Origin: Oscillospiraceae bacterium
Lineage (GTDB): Bacteria > Bacillota > Clostridia > Oscillospirales > Acutalibacteraceae
Length of the DNA stretch: 63,148 nt
Direction: 5' to 3'
Assembly (NCBI GenBank): GCA_031271865.1
Contig: JAISUW010000016.1
Span: 1-63,148, forward strand
Below, one piece after another: positions 1 to 7,405 of the stretch; the first letter of the stretch is position 1, and every line of letters starts with the position of its first letter. The position numbers were made by a program, and so were the translations under genes. The notes below the pieces were generated by a model, which worked only from the letters and a program-made list of their open reading frames with translations, did not search any database and was not told where the DNA came from.

Positions 1-104
1 GCGGCTTTTCCCTTTATTTTCCCGCTTTCATGCTGTTCTTGTGACGGCGGTAGCGGCTTTTCCCTTTATTTTTTCGCTTTTAAGCTGTTCCTGTGGCGGC
101 GGTA
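1..104. repeat. Imperfect tandem duplication, 52-bp unit
   Basis: Positions 1-52 and 53-104 are two copies of one 52-base unit. Both begin GCGGCTTTTCCCTTTATTTT and they differ at six sites. On the minus strand each copy encodes a C-terminal tail and stop: the inner copy is the real end of the adjacent gene (RHRNSLKAKK-stop), the outer copy would read RHKNSMKAGK-stop. The differences are mostly conservative, which suggests that a coding tail was duplicated, or that a related gene ends just outside the window. Confidence 0.8.
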
Positions 105-875
105 CCAGTCTAAGAACTTCGGGTATGGCGGCGGCACGTTTTCGAACTCGGTTTGGAAAGCGGAGATGATGTATTCCGGCGATTCCAGCCGGCCGCCTAA
201 GCTAAGAAAAATGTCGAAGTCATGGCGGATATTCATTCCGCGCTCTTTGCGGGGATAAATAGCGAGTATGTATTGGAAGTCATTGAGCAGGTCGGCGGTC
301 TTCGAGTGCGGGTTCTTTGGCGGGGGGAGCTTTTTGGAGGGCTGCAGCTTCGGTACCAGGAATATGGCGCTGTTTTCATCGATAGGCCCAGCGGAAGGCG
401 GCGGCAATTCGCGAATGAATGCGGTTTCGGTATGCGTTTCTGCAAGCACGGCGAAGGACGGCGACGCTTCGCGGACGATGACGGCGTCGGTGAGGTCCTC
501 CTCCAAGGCCAGTTGCTCCCGGCGGGCTTGGCGCGCTTCTTTTTCGTCGCAGCGCTGCTTTAGGATTCTTTCTTTGCGTGCCACGCACTTTTTGATAACG
601 GCTGCTTCCTCCGACTCCTCGAGGCTTTCGGCGTAGGCTTGCCGGGCTTTCTCCAGGTTCCGTGCGGCGTTGGCGATGCCGTTTTGGATACTTGCGCGGA
701 TATTCTTGGATAAGGCTTTGTAGGCGATGCGCATACCCCAGGTGTCAAAGATCGTTTCAACGCCTGTTTCCCTGAGCTTTGCCACGCTTTCCAGGATGAG
801 CTCCCTTTCCCGCTCGGGAAGTTCGCAGAGATAGTACTCGCGCGCTTTGGTGGACTTGATGGGTAGGTATTCCAT
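66..875 (-). CDS. Hypothetical charged protein, 269 aa
   Basis: I do not recognise this family. The ORF stays open further upstream, but the ATG at 875 has a clear GGAAAGGAG seven bases before it, so I start there (first residues MEYLPIKSTKAREYY). The N-terminal half is highly charged and predicted helical, with Glu/Lys/Arg/Ala-rich stretches over roughly residues 60-135 that could form a coiled coil. A Pro-rich linker follows at about 170-200, then a more conserved-looking C-terminal domain ending in basic residues. There is no signal peptide or membrane segment, so it is probably cytoplasmic. The promoter at 998-1025 fits. The tail of the gene is duplicated at 1-104. Confidence 0.6.
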   Translation of the reverse strand: MEYLPIKSTKAREYYLCELPERERELILESVAKLRETGVETIFDTWGMRIAYKALSKNIRASIQNGIANAARNLEKARQAYAESLEESEEAAVIKKCVARKERILKQRCDEKEARQARREQLALEEDLTDAVIVREASPSFAVLAETHTETAFIRELPPPSAGPIDENSAIFLVPKLQPSKKLPPPKNPHSKTADLLNDFQYILAIYPRKERGMNIRHDFDIFLSLGGRLESPEYIISAFQTEFENVPPPYPKFLDWYRRHRNSLKAKK

Positions 876-997
876 AGTTAGGCTCCTTTCCTGTTTTACA
901 CTGCGCCGGCGGATGAAAAAAATAAAGGGTACCCCCTTTATCTCTTGCCGCTCGGCGCTTGCTTCTTGCTCCTTGGTAGGTTCTTCCTTCACTTCTC

Positions 998-1025
998 ATT
1001 ATACTTATTTTTTCGGGTTTGTCAA
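998..1025 (-). promoter_or_regulatory. Sigma-A promoter for the 66-875 gene
   Basis: On the minus strand TTGACA (1020-1025) and TATAAT (998-1003) are 16 bases apart, about 120 bases upstream of the chosen ATG. The gene-free stretch 876-1249 holds this promoter and the divergent one at 1189; I see nothing else in it. Confidence 0.7.
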
Positions 1026-1188
1026 GGGTTTTTTTAAAATTCACAGATTGTTCATCAAATCGGTCGAATTTTGTCGGTTTTTTTTGATTGTTGGTGGGGC
1101 GGGAAGGATTTGTACTTAAGTCGGGTTGTGACATGGGGGGTTATAAAAGGATTCCTCCTGCTTCTTGGTTCTTGCAGCAAAATTCCCC

Positions 1189-1217
1189 TTGCAAGTCCGG
1201 GCAAAGTATGCTATAAT
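1189..1217 (+). promoter_or_regulatory. Sigma-A promoter for the 1250 gene
   Basis: TTGCAA (1189-1194), 17-base spacer, TATAAT (1212-1217); the ATG at 1250 follows 32 bases later, leaving a short leader with the ribosome binding site AAGAAGGGGAA. Confidence 0.75.
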
Positions 1218-1249
1218 GTAAAGCAGATTAAAGAAGGGGAAGATTCTGA

Positions 1250-3085
1250 ATGCGAAAGCTTGCAGCATTGCTCATTGCAATTCTCTTGGCGCTTTCCGTC
1301 TTTGCCTGCGGGAGCGGGGAAGATACTGTCCCTGCGCGCAGCGATGAATACATTCCGCTGGCGTACGATGTCTACTATTCGGCGGAGGGCGTGGAAGGGC
1401 ACGCCGTCACAAATCTGAATGACGGCAATAGCGAGAGCTACTACCTCGGGGAATACCCGGATGCCGCTGCGGATTGGGGGGCACTGCTTATCTTTGACTT
1501 GGGGCAGCAGATGGAGAATGTTGCCCGTGTCCGTATCACGCCCGCCCCGGGAACCAAGGGGCGTATCCGTGACTATCGCATCTACGCCGGATCCTCCAAG
1601 ATGGAGGGAATGTTCTTCACCAATACGCGCGAGAATGTGGAGAAGCTCTTCACTTGGCGCGCCGAGGGGCAATTGGATTTGTACGCCGACGCAGCGCAGA
1701 CCATTACTTTTGCGCCGGTGGCCGCGCGGTATATCGCTCTTGCTGTGCCTTTCAATGCCGTCGGCGGGAAGGCGATTGCCGCCGCTGAGATTGAAGTCTT
1801 GCAGGGAGAGGAATTGCCGGAGGGCTATATGCGCGACCTTTCCGTTCTGCGCGGTACGGTTGGGCAGCTGCAGTTGCTTTCTTTGGAGAAGAAGACCGAC
1901 ACCGCTGCGGCAATCACGAAAGCTGCCGCAACACACCTCAATACAGCCGGACTGCTCGCCGATGAGGAACTGCATCGCTTGGAAGCGTACTATAAAACAG
2001 AGCTGGAAGTGCTCCAAAGTGCGGGGAGTGCGAAAAACGCACCCGCCCTGCCGCTGGCTGTAGATGCCGCCGGGAACTTCCTGCGCGCCAACGGCGGCAG
2101 CCTGTACTATGATGCTAACACAAAGACCTATTACCTCTATGGGGAGGAGTACTCCAAAGAAAACCCCTCCGCCGCCTCCGCCAAAACGGAGGCTGTCGGG
2201 ATACGTGCGTATTCCTCCAAGGACTTGCGCAACTGGACGAATGCCGGCTTGGTGCTTCCCGTGTTCTATAACCAAACACTCACCGGCGCCTATCCCGATA
2301 TGGCGCAGAATGAGAAGCTCGGCTTTTACAACGCCCTCAATCCTTCCCGCGCCATACGCGACCCGCAGGTGCTTTACAATGCGGAGAAAAAACAGTACAT
2401 CCTGTACTTCCTGACTGCGGGACAAACGGATGACCCAACAGGGATCACTTCCGGGGCGATTGGAATTGCGACCGCCGACAAGCCGCAGGGACCGTTCCTG
2501 CTCTCCAAAACCATACGCCTGCCGGGCAAGGATTCGCAAACGTCGGCAGTCTACGGATTCACCGTCACCGCGCAGGACGGGAAGGCTTCCGTTATCTATA
2601 CAGCCGATGAGGCAAAGACGCTCTACGCCCTGCGGCTGGATAACACTTGGACGGCTGCGGCAAGGGATGCCGCCGCTACGGACAAGGACGGCAAGACCTC
2701 CGTCACGCCGGCACTGACTGTACTCATGCAGTCCGAGGAGCCGCTGGGCCGCCCCATTGCCTTCCAAAGCGGCAAGCAGGCTTTTGTCATCTTCTCCAAC
2801 CGCCGGGATCCCGGCGCGGGGGCGAAAGTCTTCTCCAACAGCAAAGGCTTCACCGGGGAGGGCAAGTGGGTCGAACGCGAGGCACTGGGCGTAGGCTACA
2901 CGCCCTCGGCGGTATTCCCCCTGCCGGATAAAAACGGCAACGCGAAGAAAGGCAAGTTCATCCTCCTGACGGACTATTGGGAGCCGTACAATATGCAAGC
3001 CTCACAAATCGACTGGAAAGCCCTCAAGGTCTCCGGCGGCAAGCTGACGGTCGGGGAGACGCTGAAGCTGCCGCGAATCAAATAA
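1250..3085 (+). CDS. Secreted lipoprotein, F5/8C-like plus GH43-like domains
   Basis: The 611-residue protein starts with a lipoprotein signal peptide (lipid-acceptor Cys20 in SVFACGS), so it should be anchored to the outer face of the membrane. Residues about 35-190 resemble an F5/8 type C (discoidin, CBM32-like) sugar-binding fold: AVTNLNDGNSESYYLGEYP, then ARYIALAVP. Residues about 275-611 look like a five-bladed propeller of the GH43/GH-J type: GGSLYYDANTKTYYLYGEEY, RAYSSKDLRNW, AIRDPQVLYNAEKKQYILYF. Propeller hydrolases of this sort cut plant or host glycans; the substrate cannot be read here. The start is set by AAGAAGGGGAA. The PHP gene follows in the same direction. I am confident of secretion and of the propeller, less so of catalysis. 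Confidence 0.7.
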   Translation: MRKLAALLIAILLALSVFACGSGEDTVPARSDEYIPLAYDVYYSAEGVEGHAVTNLNDGNSESYYLGEYPDAAADWGALLIFDLGQQMENVARVRITPAPGTKGRIRDYRIYAGSSKMEGMFFTNTRENVEKLFTWRAEGQLDLYADAAQTITFAPVAARYIALAVPFNAVGGKAIAAAEIEVLQGEELPEGYMRDLSVLRGTVGQLQLLSLEKKTDTAAAITKAAATHLNTAGLLADEELHRLEAYYKTELEVLQSAGSAKNAPALPLAVDAAGNFLRANGGSLYYDANTKTYYLYGEEYSKENPSAASAKTEAVGIRAYSSKDLRNWTNAGLVLPVFYNQTLTGAYPDMAQNEKLGFYNALNPSRAIRDPQVLYNAEKKQYILYFLTAGQTDDPTGITSGAIGIATADKPQGPFLLSKTIRLPGKDSQTSAVYGFTVTAQDGKASVIYTADEAKTLYALRLDNTWTAAARDAAATDKDGKTSVTPALTVLMQSEEPLGRPIAFQSGKQAFVIFSNRRDPGAGAKVFSNSKGFTGEGKWVEREALGVGYTPSAVFPLPDKNGNAKKGKFILLTDYWEPYNMQASQIDWKALKVSGGKLTVGETLKLPRIK

Positions 3086-3097
3086 TACTTCACCCAA

Positions 3098-3123
3098 ACC
3101 CATAGCCTTTCGGGACTATGGGT
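3098..3123 (+). terminator. Intergenic hairpin
   Basis: ACCCATAG and CTATGGGT form an 8-bp stem around a 10-base loop between the lipoprotein gene and the PHP gene. No U-run follows (AAACTAT), so it may be an attenuator or RNA-stabilising hairpin rather than a full terminator. Confidence 0.35.
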
Positions 3124-3160
3124 AAACTATATCCTACCCGCTTTCAGAAAGGGGAGAACC

Positions 3161-4594
3161 ATGGAAAAGCACTTCTTCAAGCGCTTCTACGAACTGGACT
3201 ATGACCCTGTCCTCTACAACTATGACATCTATCCGAAAGTTATCCCTGCCGGCAGGGAAACAACCGTCACCATCGCCCCGCGGATGGTGAACAAGGCTTT
3301 CACGGCGGGGAAGGAGTATGACATTGAACTCTGCCCGTTTGATGAGGGTGCCCCGGGGACGTTCCTTGACCGCGCCGGAAAGAATGACATCCACCTGCGC
3401 ACCGTCGCCACGGAAGAGGGGAAGCTCGTGTTCTCCTTTGCTTTCTTCGGGGAGCAGGAGTACTATCTGCGCGTACGTGAGCCGGAGCGGCTCGGTGAGC
3501 GGGAAATGCTGGAAATCTCTGTCTTCGTGATCGGCGAGGACTTGGTCGGCCGGTATCCCTACAAGGGAGATTTGCATATGCACACCTGCCGCTCCGACGG
3601 GCGGCAAAGCCCAGCGGTGGTCGCCGCAAATTACGCACGCACCGGCTACGACTTCACGGTCATCTCCGACCACGGGCAGTATGCCCCCTCCTTGGAAGCC
3701 ATCGCCGCCTATAAAGATGTACCGCTGGAGTTTTCCATCATCCCAGGTGAGGAAGTTCACCTCTTCAGCGAGCCGCAAACCGGGCATATGAATACCGTGC
3801 ACATCATCAACTTCGGCGGGGAGTACTCCATCAACGCCCTCGTGAAGCCGGCGGAAAAATTGGAGGAAATCAAAGCCAATCCGCAGCTGCGCGCCATCAT
3901 CCCCAATCCGCCCGACCCCAAAAGCCATGAGGCGCACCAGGCAGAAGTGGACGCTTCCATCCCTGCCCTCGGTATCCCCGACGGCGTGGAAAAATATATG
4001 TACGCCGACTGCAAATGGATTTTTGACGAAATCCGCAAAGCCAACGGTCTGGGCATCTTCTGCCATCCCTATTGGATCAGCAACCGCTTGCAGATTCCGC
4101 CGTCTTTCGTGGATTACATGATGCAGCAGCACCCCTTCGATGCCTTCGAAGTGCTCGGCGGCGAACTCTACTTTGAACAAAACGGCTTCCAGACTATCCA
4201 ATACTATGAGGACAGAGCCAAGGGCCGCGATTATGCCGTCGTCGGCGCCTCCGATAGCCACAGTTCCGTCAACAACGGCGCAAGCGCGCACTGCGCCTGT
4301 ACCATCGTATTCTGCCCAGAGAATGAACGGTCCTCCCTCATCGCCGGTATCAAAGAAAAATACAGCGTCGCCTGTGACTATATCTGCAACCGCCCAAGCT
4401 ATGTCGGTCAACTCCGCCTCGTGCGCTACGCCTATTGGCTCGAAAAAAACTGGTTCCCCCTACATGATGACCTCTGCTTTGAACTCGGCCGCGCTATGCG
4501 CGCCTATTCCGAGGGCGACCCCGACGCCCAACCCCTGCTGGATTTGATCTATGGTCGGATTCGGATTGCCCGGGAAAAGTACTTCGGGTTCTGA
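3161..4594 (+). CDS. PHP-domain metal-dependent phosphoesterase
   Basis: The 477-residue protein carries the four PHP metal-binding motifs: GDLHMHTCRSDG (His139 and His141), ISDHG (Asp170, His171), IPGEEVHL, a later FCHPYW, and GASDSHS near the C-terminus. PHP enzymes hydrolyse phosphoesters with two or three bound metals. The roughly 130 residues before the PHP domain form an extra, probably beta-rich domain, as in the larger PHP proteins found in carbohydrate loci. There is no signal peptide, so it acts in the cytoplasm. GAAAGGGGAG precedes the ATG. It lies 75 bases after the GH43-like lipoprotein gene and may be co-transcribed, which would suggest a role with sugar phosphates, but this is only inference. 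An array of palindromes starts five bases after its stop. Confidence 0.75.
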   Translation: MEKHFFKRFYELDYDPVLYNYDIYPKVIPAGRETTVTIAPRMVNKAFTAGKEYDIELCPFDEGAPGTFLDRAGKNDIHLRTVATEEGKLVFSFAFFGEQEYYLRVREPERLGEREMLEISVFVIGEDLVGRYPYKGDLHMHTCRSDGRQSPAVVAANYARTGYDFTVISDHGQYAPSLEAIAAYKDVPLEFSIIPGEEVHLFSEPQTGHMNTVHIINFGGEYSINALVKPAEKLEEIKANPQLRAIIPNPPDPKSHEAHQAEVDASIPALGIPDGVEKYMYADCKWIFDEIRKANGLGIFCHPYWISNRLQIPPSFVDYMMQQHPFDAFEVLGGELYFEQNGFQTIQYYEDRAKGRDYAVVGASDSHSSVNNGASAHCACTIVFCPENERSSLIAGIKEKYSVACDYICNRPSYVGQLRLVRYAYWLEKNWFPLHDDLCFELGRAMRAYSEGDPDAQPLLDLIYGRIRIAREKYFGF

Positions 4595-4598
4595 TGGG

Positions 4599-4720
4599 GG
4601 CACCGCATTGCGGTGCCTAGTGGGGGGACCGCATTGCGGTCCCTGAGGGGGGCACCGCATTGCGGTGCCTAGTGGGGGGACCGCATTGCGGTCCCTGCCG
4701 CGGCGCCGTAATACGGCGCC
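4599..4720. repeat. Array of five short palindromes (CCGCATTGCGG type)
   Basis: Between two converging genes lie GGCACCGCATTGCGGTGCC (4599-4617, 4651-4669), GGACCGCATTGCGGTCC (4626-4642, 4678-4694) and GGCGCCGTAATACGGCGCC (4702-4720). The first four form two tandem 52-base units. The core CCGCATTGCGG recurs at 27518-27558 and, inverted, at 27566-27584. Each palindrome could fold into an RNA or DNA hairpin and the array may serve as a two-way terminator, but the sequence identity among sites points to a dispersed repeat family. Confidence 0.85.
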
Positions 4721-4724
4721 CTCC

Positions 4725-5831
4725 TCACCACTGCTTCTCCTGCCGCACCTTGCGCAAATACAGGAACAGACACCCGCCGGCGAGGCAAAGCAGCACGACA
4801 ATGCACAAAACAAGAAGCGGCGACGTTTGCCGCTTGGCAGCAGAACCGGCAGCGGCATCTGAAAACAAGTTGGCACTCTCTCCATTGCCCAAGGTGACGA
4901 TGGGGGGAGCTGTCCAAACTTCTTCCTCGTTCTCGGCAGCGGCGCGGGGATTCCCGGCAAGGGCGCTGTCGGCAGGAGCGGCACTTGTATAGACGTACTG
5001 CGGAACAAACTTCGTAGTAGAGGATACAGTTGTTCGCTCTACACTCTGTGAACCTTGTGAAACACTTGCACTGCTTGCTGTGGTCTTTGCGGTTTTGGCA
5101 GTGGTGCGGCTTATGGTAGCACCTGCCCATGTCGCAGGCGCTTTGGTTGTGGTCGTTTTGGTCGTTGTGGTTTTGGTGGTGGTTTCTTTGGTCGTGGTCT
5201 CTTTGGTGGTCTTCTCGGTGGTTGTTCTCTCCGTAGTGGTGCGGGCCGTTGTCGGCGGCTCGGTGATTGCCTGTATCGGGCTTGCAGGTACAACTTCCGC
5301 GATGGGAGCGGAAAGCAGTTGGGAAGGCGTACCGCTGCTGTCGATGAGCCGTATCTCCAAGCCTTGCAGGGAGGCAAGGGCTTGCGCCGTTTTGCATTCG
5401 AGGCGGAATTCCCCGCTGTAGTCCCCTTGGGCGGTATCCAAAAACTGCATGGCTCCGGAGAAAGCGAAGCGCGAGGAATCATAGGAATAGCCGCCGTTTT
5501 GCTGCCACCATGCAACGCGGAATCCGCTGATATACAGCTCAAAGCCGGAGAACCCCAATTCGGAGGCACCGGGTTCGTGCGCCGTCAGCGCAAAGTCTAC
5601 CGTCTCTGCGGAGAGTTTGTAACGCAAGGTGGCCTCCGCAATGCCGCACAGGGAGTCCTGCGCGGTGCGGAACAGGGAGCGTGTCTGCACCCCGAACCAC
5701 TCCGCGTTGCCGGCGCGGCCGTCTATGACAATGGCGGCGGAAACAGGAATCACACCGGAAAGCAGCAGGCAAAGGCAAACGGCGCACAGCAGAATCTGTT
5801 TTACGAAGGAACGCTTCAAAGGTTTGGTCAT
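4725..5831 (-). CDS. Secreted Thr-rich, membrane-anchored surface protein
   Basis: This 368-residue protein has a signal peptide (residues 1-32, ending PVSAA), an extracellular beta-rich domain (about 33-190), a low-complexity stalk of repeated ETTT/KTTT/RTTT units (about 195-235), a Ser/Thr/Ala-rich spacer, and a C-terminal membrane helix (about 336-357, LLVLCIVVLLCLAGGC) followed by a basic tail (RKVRQEKQW). This is the layout of a protein displayed outside the cell on a probably glycosylated stalk. The extracellular domain has features of a sugar-binding or cellulosome-associated domain (VIDGRAGNAEWFG) but I cannot name it. The ribosome binding site is weak (AGAGAGAG). Confidence 0.65.
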   Translation of the reverse strand: MTKPLKRSFVKQILLCAVCLCLLLSGVIPVSAAIVIDGRAGNAEWFGVQTRSLFRTAQDSLCGIAEATLRYKLSAETVDFALTAHEPGASELGFSGFELYISGFRVAWWQQNGGYSYDSSRFAFSGAMQFLDTAQGDYSGEFRLECKTAQALASLQGLEIRLIDSSGTPSQLLSAPIAEVVPASPIQAITEPPTTARTTTERTTTEKTTKETTTKETTTKTTTTKTTTTKAPATWAGATISRTTAKTAKTTASSASVSQGSQSVERTTVSSTTKFVPQYVYTSAAPADSALAGNPRAAAENEEEVWTAPPIVTLGNGESANLFSDAAAGSAAKRQTSPLLVLCIVVLLCLAGGCLFLYLRKVRQEKQW

Positions 5832-6049
5832 GGCAGCTCTCTCTCTTTGTTCTCTGTAATGGTTTTGTTACCCTGATTTTACCATATCCCTTGCTTCGGA
5901 ATCAATATACCTGTTGTAAAGCGCTGAAGTTCTGTATGATAAAGCTTGCTTGACAGATAATGGTTTCAGCTGTTGCGAAAGAAAAATATTTTTTTCGGGC
6001 ATCCGGAAGCGTTATCGGTTTCTCCGTTTTGGGAAGTCTGCCGCAGGGC

Positions 6050-6078
6050 TTGACAAATTGGGGATTGTGTGGTATCAT
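6050..6078 (+). promoter_or_regulatory. Sigma-A promoter of the Lgt-like / radical SAM operon
   Basis: TTGACA (6050-6055), 17-base spacer, TATCAT (6073-6078). It leads into a leader of about 105 bases before the ATG at 6191. The leader contains a small stem (TGCCGC with GCGGCA near 6137-6161). This is the only strong signal in the gene-free stretch 5832-6190. Confidence 0.75.
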
Positions 6079-6190
6079 AATAAGGATAGAGTCTATATTT
6101 ATACGCTTTGCGCAGATTACCGTCGGCTTTGTGCTGATGCCGCCAAATGGTTAGCGGCAGGAGGGCTTCTTTGAAGGGGGGCTTGTTTGT

Positions 6191-7405
6191 ATGGACATCG
6201 ACATAGAACTCTGTATGCAGAGCTACAGAGATAGCGCAAATGCTATTATGAATGTATTCCAAAACTTGAATTGGTTCTATTTTTTCCTGGCCGTCCCTAT
6301 TGCGCTGTTGCTGTGCCGTTCCCGGCGGCTTTCCATGCAGTTGTCTCCCGTTCCCGCGCACCGGACGGTTATGGAACTCCTTTCGCTGTACCGCCCCGCT
6401 GCCGCCAAAAAAATGGAAAGCACGCAGGGTCGGCTGCTGTTTAACAATGCGCTGACTGTCCGAACGTGGAAGGGTACTGTCTCCGTCATTAAACCGCAGA
6501 ATTTCAAGCAGAAGCTCTCCCTTTTCCGAACCAATGCCGCGTATTTCTGCGATTGGCTGCTATACCGCGCAGATTGCTTTCTCCGCAAGGAAAGTATGCA
6601 GCGCACACGCTTGCTGCCGTCTCCCGCAACCGGTCAGACCGCGAACAGTTTCCTTGCCATCCTGGCGTTTTGTCTGACAGGTGCCGGCACCATCCTCTTT
6701 GAATACATTCAGCACATCACATCCGGACAGACGCTCCGCAACAAGCTCTTTGCCGATATGACAGTGCCGGAACTTCTGATGCTGGCTGCCGATTACATCC
6801 TGCCGCTCTTCATTGCCTTCGGTGCTATGCTACTGTTTGCTATGCTGCGCGTGAACCGCTTCTTCTACTTGGATTGCTCTGCCGTTGGGTTTCTGTTCTA
6901 TATGTTCATTTACAAAACGGTCAACTGCGCCCGCAAGGGATGCTGCTTCGGCATCCCCTTTGCTTGGGGTATCTTCAATGACACGATTGATGCGGTTGTG
7001 TTCCCGGTGCAGTTCCTGGAGGCGGGGTTATGTATCTTAGCTTTTATCGGCTGCGTTTTGTTTATGTGCTGTTCCCGTCAGTATAAGCCGGGCAGGGTGT
7101 GCTCCCTCGCATTGGGCAGCTTCGCCGCATTGCGCTTCGCCGCGGAGTACTTCCGTTACCATGGAGAGAACTATCGCAAGGCGGAGAGCTATACATTTTT
7201 CGGTTTGAACACCATCCAATGGGCTTGCGTTTTTGCGCTTGCCGTTGCCATTGCCTGGCTGTTTCTAATGCCAACGGCCGGGCGCATATTCGATCGGATT
7301 CGGCTGTCTGCCGCAGATGCCATCGGTAAGTTGACAGGAAAGAAAGATACGGACCAAAACAAAGAAAATAAATCCGCGCGGACAAGAGGAAGGGTTCATT
7401 CATGA
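6191..7405 (+). CDS. Lgt-like polytopic membrane protein
   Basis: The 404-residue protein has about seven hydrophobic segments and resembles prolipoprotein diacylglyceryl transferase. The motif CARKGCCFGIPFAWG (about 247-261) followed by PVQFLEA and LRFAAEYFRYHGEN matches the GC-C-G / PVQ-YEA / RF-EFLR pattern of Lgt relatives in Clostridia. Canonical Lgt moves diacylglyceryl from phosphatidylglycerol to the Cys of lipoprotein precursors. This protein is longer than usual (about 280 residues), with an extra N-terminal cytoplasmic portion, and sits in an operon with radical SAM and GT2 genes, so it may modify another acceptor. The ATG follows GAAGGGGGG. It overlaps the next gene by ATGA. Confidence 0.6.
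   Translation: MDIDIELCMQSYRDSANAIMNVFQNLNWFYFFLAVPIALLLCRSRRLSMQLSPVPAHRTVMELLSLYRPAAAKKMESTQGRLLFNNALTVRTWKGTVSVIKPQNFKQKLSLFRTNAAYFCDWLLYRADCFLRKESMQRTRLLPSPATGQTANSFLAILAFCLTGAGTILFEYIQHITSGQTLRNKLFADMTVPELLMLAADYILPLFIAFGAMLLFAMLRVNRFFYLDCSAVGFLFYMFIYKTVNCARKGCCFGIPFAWGIFNDTIDAVVFPVQFLEAGLCILAFIGCVLFMCCSRQYKPGRVCSLALGSFAALRFAAEYFRYHGENYRKAESYTFFGLNTIQWACVFALAVAIAWLFLMPTAGRIFDRIRLSAADAIGKLTGKKDTDQNKENKSARTRGRVHS

Noticed and set aside
1211-2998. 595-residue minus-strand ORF
   Set aside because: It is antisense to the GH43-like lipoprotein gene, which has signal peptide, domains, promoter and ribosome site. The antisense protein shows no family pattern.
5950-6174. 74-residue plus-strand ORF before the Lgt-like gene
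   Set aside because: It contains the operon promoter, lacks a ribosome site and has no recognisable sequence pattern.
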